Positions 1 through 11,340 of a stretch of 64,000 bases of DNA are shown in pieces (the stretch's first letter is position 1; every line of letters begins with the position of its first letter). The stretch is from assembly GCA_022376465.1 (NCBI GenBank), contig JACDTU010000014.1:744001-808000 (forward strand). Direction: 5' to 3'. The notes under the pieces were generated by a model. It had not been told where the DNA came from. It was given only the letters and a program-made list of their open reading frames with translations, and searched no databases. This DNA is from Cubamyces lactineus. Taxonomy: Eukaryota; Basidiomycota; Agaricomycetes; Polyporales; Polyporaceae. Made by a program: the position numbers and the translations under genes.

Positions 1-273
1 TGCCTCCTTTCTTCGCTTACTCATGGCACTCCTCTCTCAGTATATAAGGAGGACATTCTTCGCCCCTACTCTTCAGTCGTTCGCTCACAGACTGAAGAGT
101 AAGTTCCCTTATTACCTATGGTTTATATGCAGTTACTTACTGAGTACTTGTAGCTTCTTTGTGTCGCTTACAGGTACTTATACTATGCAATATAGTCGTT
201 CGCTCACAGACTGAAGACTCTCTTGTGTCGCTTACAGGTCGCTCCCCAGCCTTCTAGGTTCAGAAGTTCGTCA
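1..273 (+). mobile_element. 3' part of a Copia LTR, cut by the window edge
   Basis: The sequence matches the last half of the Copia LTRs at 38758-39290 and 44573-45105, including the TATATAAG core-promoter motif at 41-48, the repeated GTTCGCTCACAGACTGAAG segments and the terminal AAGTTCGTCA at 264-273. The element lies in plus orientation and its 5' part is outside the window, so it cannot be decided whether this is a solo LTR or the 3' end of a full element. It ends cleanly at TCA, followed by unrelated sequence. Confidence 0.9.
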
Positions 274-1528
274 GTACCGGCAGCCGATCCGGGACAATAA
301 GCATCTTGGAGGCCAAAGCCATGACAATTGGGGCTCGCTTCCGGGTCAAATGGACCTTCGTTCCTGCTTATAAGTCGCTCCAAGATTGCCAGAAGGCGAA
401 TTGACAACCCCCATATCTCAACGTCTGCAAAGCGGTAAGTCCTCCCGTTCGATTCGAGTATCGTGTGCTCCAGCCTCTGGCCCACCGAGGTTGCCGTGGA
501 CGCACTCGCGCTATGCGACGAGCGACATATTCTCCAAGTTGTACTCAGCACATGTACCTCCCCGTCAACCAAGTGTCAGCATGAGGTCGAGTCAGCGACG
601 TACCTTTGAAGTAGATCGGCTGATTCCTCCGCAGTAGACATTCGAGTTCACGCGGTATAACGTCCGCTTGCGACTTGGTCGAGAACCTATCACGAACCCT
701 CGTGAGATAATCTACTGGTGAGTTTCTACTGTGCTCCAGCAGTGTAGCGACTGTAGTATGCGAAACGCACCTGTTGCCGATATAGACGTCGAACGACGAT
801 GGCGAACCCTGTACGACGCGGGATATTGATAGGTTCCTCCGGGATGCTATTCGTCGATCAAATGGCCGTCGATATCTACTTCCAGGACTACTGGCACTCT
901 GTCGGTCTTATGCACCGAGTAGCAGTAGTCTGCGTTGGTTGGGGAATGTCCGTCGCAGTGGTTCAAACTGCGATGGCCCACCAACCAGGGCTCCCAGGAG
1001 CCTGGACAATCAGCCACGCCAGGCTACACAATGTCGTGGTGCAGAACTTCAGCATTCAGCCTTTCCAACCTCCGGCCCCCCTTCCACACAACCCGCACGG
1101 CCAGCCTTTTCCCACCACCGGTTTCTTCTTGCTCAACGGGCAACCCGTTCAAGGCCACATCATGCCGTGGCACTATCGTGTCGAGCTGCGTCGCGCTCAA
1201 GCCAATCAGCCTCTCCACTATCATCAGCACCAACCCCGGAAGGACCATACTTCGCTACCCCCTCCCATCAAGCCTGGCGGAAGCCACCAGGTACTCCGTC
1301 TGATATCCTATAGTACGCAGATCCAGAACTTCCGTCGCGGTGTATTGGCGGGTTGAAGCAGTGTGTCGGCGTGAATAAGTACTATTTGTAGTTGTACCTA
1401 GGTCCTGCAGGCGGACTCAAAGTATGTACCCAGCGGAGGCGTTAGTCGGATAATGGATCATTTATGGAGAGTCCTCCGGAAATGCCCACGACCGTGACGG
1501 CGCAATTGAATATACACTACGGGGATAA
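274..1528. other. Unassigned, gene-poor stretch with weak ORFs
   Basis: No recognisable gene. On the minus strand, 274-572 is open and reads like a protein fragment cut by the LTR at 273. On the plus strand 799-1356 is open for 185 codons with a Pro/His/Gln-rich C-terminal half. Neither has a recognised domain or a convincing start context, and both may be remnants. Confidence 0.3.
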
Positions 1529-2006
1529 CTTCAGGTTAATTACCCAGCGGGTTTTGACGCTCAGTTCGGATCCCGCCGTGGCGCATTACTCCCTCCCGCC
1601 ACCGACGAGTGCTTGTATCGCGCCCCCTCGTGCCTGGTCACCTACTTGTCGCGCACACCCCTCACGCCTCGCACGTCGTTGCGCGTGTGCGCGTCTGTAG
1701 ATATTTAATCAGTAATATACTTTCCTAGCTTCCGAGATGGTGATGTCTTAACCCTTTGACAATGAAATCGGGTTCGCAATGTCGAGCGCTCACATGCTGG
1801 TATGCAGCGCCCAATCGCACAGTGCGCGTTTATGCACACAAGACATATATTCATATATTATTGATTGAATAATCTATATACGCGGACGCGCGAGATGTGA
1901 GGGGTATGCGCGATGAGTAAGTGACCAGGCGCGAGGGGCGCGATACAAGCACTCGGTGGCGGGATCTGAACTGAGCGTCAAAACACGCTGGGTAATTAAC
2001 CTCAAG
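1529..2006. repeat. Foldback repeat with ~160-190 bp inverted arms
   Basis: The left arm (about 1529-1720) and right arm (about 1850-2006) are diverged inverted copies. The outer tips read CTTCAGGTTAATTACCCAGC and, inverted, CTTGAGGTTAATTACCCAGC. About 130 bp separate the arms. No clear target duplication is visible. The tip sequence recurs alone at 48151-48170. It looks like a non-autonomous element or a pair of termini of unknown superfamily. Confidence 0.6.
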
Positions 2007-2007
2007 C

Positions 2008-2270
2008 GAAAAGCCGTGGCAAAAGGGTGGCAAGAGAATCCTGAATTTGGAAAAGGCGTAGAATAGGCATAGACAAGTCGCAGAAAAGGCGCCATACGAC
2101 TACCTTCTCAAGGGCTTTCCGTCGACTTCTCTCAACTGGAGAAGAGTCGACGCAAACGGTAGCCGTGTGGCGCCTTTCTGCGACTTTTCTATGCCTTCCT
2201 ACGCTTTTACGAAATTTAGAAATGGCTTTACGAAGGCATTCTCTTGCGTCCATTTTTCCACGACTTTTCT
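2008..2270. repeat. Imperfect hairpin repeat
   Basis: The left arm, about 2008-2130, containing AGTCGCAGAAAAGGCGCCA, is the imperfect reverse complement of about 2150-2270, containing TGGCGCCTTTCTGCGACTT. The loop is short (around 2131-2149). It directly abuts the preceding foldback repeat. No ORF is supported. Confidence 0.6.
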
Positions 2271-2375
2271 TGCGTCGAAAACGGGCCAATCCCCGTAGTG
2301 CATGATCATTGTCAATGTATACCAGAGTATACCCCAATAGCCCCCAATGCGGTCCCGGTCCGGCGGTTCCATGGG

Positions 2376-4300
2376 CGTCTGTTATTAAGCGCCCAAATCA
2401 AAGCCAACGTAGGCGCTTCGTCCGTTCTCGTTCATCGACTACCAGCCACCACCATCTCACTCCGACTGCAATTGCTTATTGTTGCTCCTCTCACTACGCC
2501 ACCCCTACTATACCTGTTCCCTCGGCTTACATCGCTTTTCGCTCAGCTCTCATGAAGACTACAGGGAAACACAAGGTGTGCGACACAACTAGTGGGCCTA
2601 TATCTCTTGCTGACCTCTGCTTAGGTTACGCAGCGCAAGCTGCCTTACGAGAAGCAGAAGAGTGCACGAATTAGTGCGAAAGAAGCGAAATCTCATACCG
2701 CAGGCTGCAAAACTTCCACCGCTGTCTGCCAATCGCCGATGCCTCCTGCACCCTCCCTATCCTCTGCCTCGAGCTCTACGACATCTTCCTCCCTCTCCCT
2801 AAACTCTGCATCGTCATCCTCCACGCCCCTAGAAACTGCGCGAGACCTATTTCTCGAATTCCTCCATAAGACCTACCCAAATATCACCCCCCGCCACGAG
2901 TACGACATCGTGACGCTTGGAACGACGAGAATCCCGGGGACAACGGAGGAGGTTCTTGCATGGGTAGACGAGCAAATGCGGTATGACATCGATGATCTTG
3001 GCTCGAGGGAGGCTGTTCTCGAGAATGCGAGGAGGGCGCTAGAGCCTGTTGTAGCCGTTACAGGGGTATGTATCGCCTTGTATGACCATGACCCTTGAAG
3101 CCACTGACCTAGACATTAGCGGAAACCTCGCGACGCCAGAGATCGCGCCCATATTCGTCCCATCCCCGATAGCGAGTACTCCATCCGTCTGTTCCCCGGC
3201 AACCCCTACAACAGCGAGTACTGCATGGACATCGTGGACACTGCAACCGGACAGCCCGTGAACTCGCCCTTCGAGTTCGATCTCTGGGTTGTCCCGAATC
3301 CCAAAGCGCCATGGCTCTCGATGCCCTCTGGCCGGCTCCGGTCTCTCGAACGGTGTTTTGGCATCGCTCAGCATGACATACTGCCTGGCGAGGAGAAATG
3401 GTTGCTCAGGGACGGACAGACGTGTTTGCTCAAGCGACCTGGAAAGCGCGACGTACAGTTCACGGTTCCCATACGCAAGCAGTTGCAGCCAGCTTTTGTT
3501 TATGATGTCGACATCCTGGATTTCCCCGCGGAGGAGTAATTGTTCCATTGGCTTTCCTATCCGCTATCGCTTGCAATCGCTTCTCACCAGTCCCGTTTGT
3601 CGTTGCTATCCACTGTATCATAGTCACATTCATATCCTCTCTACCCGTGGTATCTGCATTGATCCTGTTGCACAATCATCGCTACTCGAATCCATAACAT
3701 TTCCATCACAGACTGTAGGAATGTCGGGTCACCGCGCACCTTCGAATGAATGACGCGACGCGTTCAGACGCGTCTCTTGGTCACGACGTGATCGATACAA
3801 GATTTGATTAAGTTGAGGTCGCGTTAGCCACTCGCAGGAGTTCTCTGTTGAGTCCGTTCCGCTACCGCCTGCGATCAGCACACTATCTCGCAATGAGTAC
3901 TCTTACAGATCATGTTGACCGCTATTAGCTGGCTATTGCAATCACCATACGCGACTTCCCCGACCCACAATAATGGGCACCGTCAGGCAACCTCAAATCT
4001 CGCGACATCGTCCCTGCCAAGGTTGGTCTGGCTATGTCTGTGCAACCTCAGCAGCTTGAATTTCTTGAGGTAGAGGCTACAGATGTCAAGACCGAATACG
4101 TCGAGTTTCTCACAGCCACACCAGTAAAGAAACCGCCGTCATCCAAGTACGGGAGGGCTGGTGGACTGCAGAAGTGTATGTAAAGGCGGCTCTGGACTAC
4201 TTGGACCGGTAACGAGTGCATGGAGACATGCTCCATGATCTAGGAGGCACAGACAAGAGCACTCATTCTAGCCTACTAGAAGTACACTGGTGCGCACACA
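2376..4300. repeat. Segmental duplication, copy 1
   Basis: Homologous to 51190-52875 in the same orientation, covering the 5' flank, the two-exon gene 2739-3539 and its 3' flank. Flanks have diverged by visible substitutions and indels (the right copy lacks most of about 3960-4200), but 2891-3157 is identical to 51693-51959. The two copies were a few kilobases apart before the transposon nest inserted between them. Confidence 0.85.
2739..3539 (+). CDS. Uncharacterised two-exon protein, paralogue 1
   Basis: Function not recognised. Exon 1 2739-3065 and exon 2 3120-3539 are joined in phase 0 across a 54-nt intron (donor GTATGT, acceptor TTAG), giving 248 residues. The N-terminal ~35 residues are a Ser/Thr-rich low-complexity tract. 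A compact region follows from about residue 36, with a conserved-looking DIVTLGTTRIPGTTEE segment near residues 54-69 and an acidic helix. Exon 2 encodes a Trp/Pro-containing mixed region. No signal peptide or membrane segment is seen. Reading on through the intron stops in frame after about ten codons, which supports splicing. A second copy with the same exon structure lies at 51544-52338. Retention of both reading frames suggests both copies are or were functional. Confidence 0.75.
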
Positions 4301-4464
4301 GGAAGACATTAGCCAAACTCAATTGCTTCTAGTTTACCAGGACCCATGACAATGGTAGGGTAGGCTTCTGCAAAATCTGCCAAATGTTTGAAGAAATGTC
4401 CGGACAAAAAATTTGAAATTCGATAGGAAATGTCCGGTTTTGCAGAAGCATTCGTTGGCTTTTA

Positions 4465-5164
4465 CTATCACGGCACCAGAAGTGCAACTTCTTGCTTCTT
4501 ACTCAACTCCCTCGTCCCACACACAGTCTGTGGGCACCAAATTTTTTGAAACAGTATCCTGAACTTCTTGGCTACTCTCTCCAATTTCTTTAGGAGAAAA
4601 GGGTGAGGTGCATGATAAGGAGAGCCTCAGCATGAGTTGCAACAGAAGTGCAACCGTTCGGGGGGGTGAGTCACGCTAAGAGTCACGGGCGGCTATAATG
4701 CCGACATCATCTCCGCTTCGGCATACGCCCAGCTGGAATATCCTGGGTGTGCGTCTTTGCTGCTACATACAAACTCCAACCTGGGAGATTGTGGTGGATT
4801 GTCACGCTCTTTGCTTTTACGACCACTGATTCTTCGTCCACACACGAATGCGGCATTCATTCACTTCAATATTATACAGGAGCACTGGCGTAGTACTCTC
4901 AGATATTTGTGTGAGATGGTTTTGTGATCGGTGCAACATAGCGAAGTGCCGAGCGGATTCTATACCAGAGCAGTCCTACCCCCTGCGCACTCTTATTCAA
5001 AATTTTTGATGATGACTGCGCCAATTTCCGTCGTTTTTTGCATATAGGCATGAGAATGCAAGCTGAACACAATACCAATTTTTGTAGGAGATCCAGATGA
5101 GTCTATGTACGGGAAGTGCAGAAGTTGCACTTCTGTTGCGATTGCACTTCCGGTGCCGTGATAG
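4465..5164. mobile_element. MITE with TA target duplication
   Basis: A 700-bp element with terminal inverted repeats: the left starts CTATCACGGCACCAGAAGTG, and the right end read inverted starts CTATCACGGCACCGGAAGTG. Both ends are flanked by TA (4463-4464, 5165-5166). It contains no coding sequence. TA duplication and short TIRs fit a Tc1/mariner-type non-autonomous element; the superfamily assignment is inferred from the TA only. Confidence 0.75.
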
Positions 5165-5304
5165 TAGGTCCTTTTGTCCGGGAATTTGCAGAGGGCATCG
5201 CCAGCGTCTATTTTGTCCGTCCCTTCCGCATTAGCCCCAGTTTTCTGCTTTCTTCTGGCAATTCACCTCAGCAGAGCTTCTCATAGCGTGTTTAGAGGCA
5301 ACAA

Positions 5305-5862
5305 TAACGAACTTCTGAACCTAGAAGGCTGGGAGCGACCTGTAAGCGACACAAAGAAGTCTTCAGTCTGTGAGCGAACAACTATATTGCATAGTATAAG
5401 TACCTGTAAGCGACACAAAGAAGCTACAAGTACTCAGTAAGAAACTGCATATAAACCATAGGTAATAAGGGAACTTACTCTTCAGTCTGTGAGCAAACGA
5501 CTGAAGAGTAGGGGCAAAGAATGTCCTCCTTATATACTGAGAGAGGAGTGCCATGAGTAAGCAAAGAAAGGAGGCATGTGATCCCTATGTACGATGAGTA
5601 AGTGCCGAGCATATCCTGAGTAAGACGATGGTGCGAGTATCGCAACATATGGTATCATAGGTAGAGAACCCTCTGGAAGGATCTGTAGCAGTGTAGAACG
5701 CAACGGAAAGATGGAGGGAATGAAAGAATGTCCAACTACAGTACGTATGCTAAGCAGTCCGTAAAAGGAAGGAAGAAAGTCCATGCTGTGCGCGTTGTAG
5801 GCACCACAGCCACAAGGTCCACATTCCCAGTCCGGCACAGCCGATAACCTGGAAGTTCAACA
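5305..5862 (-). repeat. 3' LTR of Copia A
   Basis: 558 bp, homologous to the B LTRs in inverted orientation. The inner boundary TGTTGAACTTCC is intact (5862 reading leftwards) and the outer end reads TAACGAACTTC, where the family consensus is TGACGAACTTC. The polypurine stretch AACGAGTGGGAG precedes it on the minus strand. Confidence 0.9.
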
Positions 5863-5873
5863 CTCCCACTCGT

Positions 5874-8448
5874 TCAAACTGCGGAGGGAGAGACTAGACC
5901 AATCGCCTTTCTGAAGTGCTCCAATATAGAGAAGGAGACGTTCTTCGTCAAGGAATCAGCTAGTTGGTCTTCTGTCGCTACGTAGAAGATATCAATCGTC
6001 CCTAACTCAGCTTGTTTGCGAGTATAGTGGTACTGGACGTCAACGTGCTTCGTGCGACGCTCGGTGACAGAATTAACCGACAAGAAGATGGACCCTTGGT
6101 TGTCGAGACACAAGGGTGTAGGACGAGAGATGTCGTCCCCCAACTCTTCACCAAACGTGCGAAGCCATACAACTTAATGACAAGCGTCAGACACAGCCTT
6201 GTATTCCGCTTCGGTCGAGGAGAGCAAAACAGTCGGCTGTTTCCTAGACTGCCAGGAAATAGCGCCGCCTGCCATCAAGAAGACGTAAGCTCCAGTGGAC
6301 CTGCGGTCATCTCGGTCCTCTGCCCAGTCTGAGTCTGAATAACCCAAAAGACCGTCATTCGAGGAACCAAAGTAACGCAACCGGTAGTCTTTGGTCCCTT
6401 GAAGGTACCGCAGAACGTACTTGACATAGTTCCAGTGTGCGTCACTAGGATTAGAGTTGTACTAGGACAACTTCTGGACCGTGAAGGAGATATCCGGGCG
6501 TGTACCCAAAGTCGCATAGAGCAGACTGCCAATCAGGCCCTGGTACCGTTTCCGGGAGTGGTTGGCGGCGGTGTAACTAGATTTCTCCAGTACAGCACCA
6601 GCAGGGAGGGGAGTGCGAGCCGGCTTGCAGTCAGCCATGTCGAAACGTTCGAGAATGGACTGGATGTAGTCTATCTGGTCGATGTCGATCGTTCGAGCTT
6701 TACGATCGCAAACAATGTTCAGACCAAGAAAACGCGAGACAGGACCCAGATCCGTCATCTTGAACCGCTGCACCAAGGCCTCCTTGGTAGCCTTGATATA
6801 ACCAGGCTTGTCACCCATGAGGAGTAGATCGTCGACATACAGAACGATGATCGTGATGGAATCCCCCCTATGTCGCCGATATACGTAGACTCCGGCATCA
6901 GAGTATGTCCGTATGAATCCCAGATCTAGCAAGATTTGGTGTATCTTGGCGTTCCATTGACGAGACGCCTGCTTCAAGCCATAGATAGCTTTCAGCAATA
7001 GACACACGAAGTTTTCCTTGCCAGGAACAACCCAGCCCTCAGGCTGTTCCATGTAGATCTCCTCCTCCAAGTCGCCATTCAAGAACGCAGTTTTGACGTC
7101 CATTGACTCGATGTCCCAGTCCTCAAGCGCAGCGTGCGCGAGGAGGTAACGAATCGACTCAAAACGCGCAACAGGCGAGAAGGTTTCATTGTAATCCTCC
7201 CCCCAGACCTGAGTAAAACCCTTGGCCACAAGACGAGCCTTGTACCGACCATCATGCTTGATGTCATACACCCAACGATTGGCGACGACTTGTCGGTTTT
7301 TCGGCCTAGGCACAAGAAGCCAGGTCTTGTTCTCAATGAGCGAGTCGTACTCTGCTTTCTCAGCTGCACGCCACTTCTCCGCGTCTGAAGATGCCATGGC
7401 TTGTCGATGAGAGTTAGGAATGCCAGGCTTATGGGTTGCGGCAGCGAGCATCGCAATGATAGTTTGTACAACTTGTTCATCGTCCTCCAAGTTCCCTTCC
7501 GCGTCTGTACGAGCATCAACCTTTGCAGGTGGCTCATCACCATACACGCTGTCCCTGTAGCGCTGAGGTCTAGGAACGTTCTCGCGGCGAGGGCGATCAC
7601 GCGCTATGCTAGGACCTCCCACTGGCTCATGACGATTTCGCTGGTGGTTAGGCCGCGGCGGAAGAACAGCAGGTGGTGGATCAGGTTGTTGCGGAAGAAC
7701 AGCAGGTGGTGGATCAGGTTGTTGCGGAGGAGGGGGAGCAGGTTGCTCTGGAGGTGCAGGAGGTGCAGGAGGTGCGACCTCCGGGAGAGGAATAGGAAGA
7801 GGGATTTTGATCTCAAAGTTTTCAGGCTCAGCATTGGAGGCATCGTCTGAAGGGACTTCTTGATCTGAGAACGGACTATCATCTGGGGTAACAGGACGAT
7901 TGCCAGGAATCTTGCGTGCAGGAAAAGACTCTTCGTTGAAGATCACATCGCGAGATACGACGATAGAGTGGGTGGCTGGATTCCAGAATTTATACCCCTT
8001 GGAACCCTGCTCATACCCGACAAAGATCATCTCGACAGCCTTCTTGTCGAGTTTCCCTTTGCGCTTGTCCTTTTGCACGTGAACGTAGGCTTTGCAGCCA
8101 AAAACGCGGAAATAGGACACATCAGGGATGGTCCCATCCCACAGAGTGATAGGGCATCGCCATTTCAGGCGACACATAGGCTGACGATTGTAGATATGTA
8201 TGGCTGCCTCAATAGCAAGCTGCCAGAAACCGTGACTAAGTCCAGCATGATGAAGCATAGACAGAGCCTTTTCAGTGATTGTACGGTTCCAGCATTCAGC
8301 GCGTCCATTTTGCTGAGGCGAATCAGGCATGGTTTTGTGGTGCTCAATCCCTAGACTGCAGAGAAGCTCGGAGAACTCGTTTAACGTGTACTCCCCACCA
8401 CGATCAGAGCGGACTCGCTTGATTTTCCTCCCGGTTTGATTCTCAGCC
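5874..8448 (-). pseudogene. Copia A pol, 3' part: integrase end, RT, RNase H
   Basis: C-terminal pol of element A. Read on the minus strand it continues the integrase (conserved DSPQQNGRAE segment with the catalytic Glu near 8300), then a Pro-rich linker, the reverse transcriptase with LYVDDLLLMG near 6820-6850, and RNase H with STEAEY and KHVDVQYHY segments. The frame is single but interrupted by stops at 6462-6464 (TAG, CAG in B) and 6174-6176 (TAA, CAA in B), both in or before RNase H. It begins abruptly at the insertion point of element C (cagcc at 8444-8448); the upstream pol is at 37967-38757. Otherwise nearly identical to B. Confidence 0.92.
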
Positions 8449-8898
8449 TGTTATGATGAGCCTAGATCGGTCACGCGGTGGCTGAGCTAGGGGTCACGTC
8501 GCCTCGAAGGGTAACGAAGGGGCGAGTCAGGGATCGAAGATTTTCTGAGAAGAGGCGAGTCGGGGTTCGGTGAATAGACAATAGATAACCAGATCGAGCT
8601 GAGGTTCTTCGAAGAAGACCCTCGGCTTATATATACATGACTGAGACTAATAATAGACCGAATCAATGTTCAGTACGGCTAAGTATAGCTGGGGCTGACT
8701 GTATATGGGAATAGAGGTGACGTGTCCTGAGAATAACTGACGTGGCATGGGAGAGTAGAGCTAAGTATACAACACATGAGTAAGCCGCAGCAAGCTCGGC
8801 CTCCGGAACGTAAGCACGATACATAAGCATAGGACAAGTCACGAGACCAAAACGTAACCGTAACCGTAACAGTGGCCGTGTCACGCACCGTCGTAACA
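8449..8898 (-). repeat. 3' LTR of Gypsy C
   Basis: 450 bp, TGTTATGATGAG...CGTCGTAACA on the plus strand. It matches 37506-37966 apart from scattered substitutions and an 11-bp tandem duplication (actaacgtggc) in the other copy. TATA-like TATATATAAG on the minus strand at about 8625-8640. Confidence 0.93.
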
Positions 8899-8934
8899 TT
8901 ATCCCCTTCGTATGGTCGACGACGACCTCGTCGT

Positions 8935-10179
8935 TCACCAATAATATTCACAATTGTTGAGCCCGTCCGGTCCTTGGAGACCATGAGCGGGGTCGTCGAG
9001 AGTAGTGTCCGCGAGTTCGACGGGAGCCTGTACTCCCCATGGCGGGTTGGCGCGCGCGTCCCTTGTCGCTTCCTCCAGGGAATGCGGATAGAACTGCGCG
9101 TTGTTCGTCAGGGCCTGGCCATATGGGGGTGGCGGTATGACCGGGGCTTCTTCCGGCTGTGCAGGTGCTGCGGTTGCAGGCCTCGTTGCGGGTTCGTAGG
9201 ACAGCGAGTGCGTGTGGAATTGAACGTCTGCGAGGGGGATTCGAGGCACCGCTGCTGAGGGCCCAGGGTTGGCCGTGACTGGACCAAACACTTCCGGAGC
9301 GTAAGGCGTCGGTGGTCGTGCTTGCCGCGTCGACGTGCGTCGCGCTACATGAGATTCGACTCCTTGTTCGAGTCGTCGCTGGATTATTGTCGCCTCTCAT
9401 GCTCGCCGGGTGTAGTTGCGGTGGTCGCGCGGTAGATATGTGTAGTCCTCTCGCGACGATCCAGGGATAGTATGGTACGCAGCGGGCCGTTCGCCGGATG
9501 GAGGTTCGAGCAAGGGAAGGAGGTTGCGAGTGTATGGTTGGTGTCGAACGGTGAATGCGGGGGATTCCATATGCTGGATAAGATTTCGCCGCCCTCGACC
9601 ATTGCGGAGCCGGAATCGGCTGACGGATGCCTCGACGGAACGAGTGTACTCGGTGACTTCCTGTGCCGATTCGAGGATACGCTCGGCATCGTCTTCGTAT
9701 ATATGAGTGATGTCAGAGACTTCCTTCCGTATGTCGTTGACGACCTCTTCGACATGATCCAGCGCTTCGGCGACGGTCTTCATGCTCCTCTGTATCCTGC
9801 CGAGTTGCCCGCGAGCATCTTCTCTGATCAGGGACGCCGACCCTCTCAGGTTGACCAGGTGCCCGCCTATGTGGCCGAACTCCCGTGCGTCGTTGAACAT
9901 GTCCCGATATCTGGCGAGCGGGTTGACTAGCTCGGGATCGGCGCGCACCGCATTGATGAGGGGTCCTGGATCCGTGAGGAGAGCGTTGATGAGCCGTCGC
10001 CCTTCTCGTGAATCGGGTTGATCGGCGAGAGAGTCGTTCGTAGCGAGCGACTCTAGGTCAGACGTTTCGTCCAGTTCCTCGGGGTCGCTGTCCGCTTCGT
10101 CTGTCGCGTCGTCATACGGAGGGGGAGGAGCCGCAGGAGGGGGAATATTTTCTTGGTCACTCGGGTTTAGCGACTGCGC
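8935..10179 (-). pseudogene. Element C ORF4, main part: helical acidic protein
   Basis: Main part of the last ORF of element C. Its first codons lie at 31459-31519, beyond the insertion of element D, and the frame is continuous if D and one gcgc duplicate are removed. The product has a Pro/Asp/Glu-rich N-terminal region, then a long predicted helical, heptad-containing region rich in Glu, Arg and Leu (about 9550-9850), a basic Arg-rich stretch, and a Pro-rich C-terminal third. One in-frame TGA occurs at 9397-9399; the frame then stays open to TAA at 8935, 36 bp before the LTR. No membrane segment or known domain is seen. Its place at the 3' end of a Gypsy element is where env-like or accessory genes lie; any such role is inference. 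Confidence 0.65.
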
Positions 10180-10499
10180 TGATGCGCATGGTGCCGGTCC
10201 AGACCCAGAGCAAGGGGGGCTATCGCTGCGGTGCCTCCTCTCCTTCGGCAGTGGTTCCATCTATTCCTTTGCCAGTCGCGACCTCGCGCGACACTTTGCA
10301 CGTCCGCACACTAGTGGTCACCACGGATTGTTAACAACTGCCCACGTAGGTGGGGAAATTCTCGTGGAAGACCTGCCAACTCGATATACAAATACAAATG
10401 GCCCACCTCATTGAGAATCAATGACACTATGGATTTTCAATGGGAGTGGGGCTTTTGTAGTAGTGTATTAACAATTGTGCCACATTTGTAAATGAGATG

Positions 10500-11340
10500 C
10501 ATGAATAATGCCCCCACGTATGATACACAATAGCTGGATCGTACATGGACGTGGGTGGTTTGTATATCCCTGCAATACACAATCCACCCACGTCCAATGT
10601 ATAATAGCTGAATTGTAGATGGACGTGGGTGATTTGTAGATGCCTCTGATATACAATCTGCCCACGTCTGATGTACAAAAGCTGGATTGTAGATGGACGT
10701 GGGCAGTTTGTGGATGTCAATGGCTGGATTGTAGATGGACGTGGGTGATTTGTACATGCCTCTGATATACAATCTGCCCACGTTTAGCTTGATTGTAGAT
10801 GGACGTGGCAGTTTTGTACATGCCTCTGATATACAATCAGCCCACGTCTGATATACAATAGCTGGATTGTATATGAACGTGGCAGTATTGTATATGAACG
10901 TGGCAGTATTGTATATGAACGTGGCAGTTTTGTATATGAACGTGGCTGGATTGTAGATGAACGTGGGTGATTTGTACATGCCTCTGATATACAATCTGCC
11001 CACGTTTAGCTTGATTGTAGATGGACGTGGCAGTTTTGTAAATGCCTCTGATATACAATCAGCCCACGTCTGATATACAATCAGCCCACGTCTGATATAC
11101 AATAGCTGGATTGTATATGAACGTGGCAGTTTTGTATATGAACGTGGCAGTATTGTATATGCCTCTGATATACAATCTGCCCACATTTAACTTGATTGTA
11201 TATGGACGTGGCAGTTTTGTACATGCCTCTGATATACAATCAGCCCACGTCTGATCTACAATAGCTGAATTGTATATGAACGTGGCAGTTTTGTACATGC
11301 CTCTGATATACAATCTGCCCACATTTAGCTGGATTGTATA
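10500..11340. repeat. P1 left-arm minisatellite with CCACGTC cores
   Basis: Imperfect tandem units of roughly 50-110 bp built from three modules: a GATGGACGTGG-type core, a TTTGTA(C/G)ATGCCTCTGATATACAAT-like segment and a GCCCACGT-type core. Adjacent cores are in opposite orientation, so each unit can itself form a small hairpin. Mirrored at 13690-14640. Confidence 0.8.

Noticed and set aside
9397..10260. ORF on the minus strand starting inside the LTR of D (10260)
   Set aside because: The first 27 codons are LTR sequence read from the junction; the true N-terminus of that frame is at 31519.
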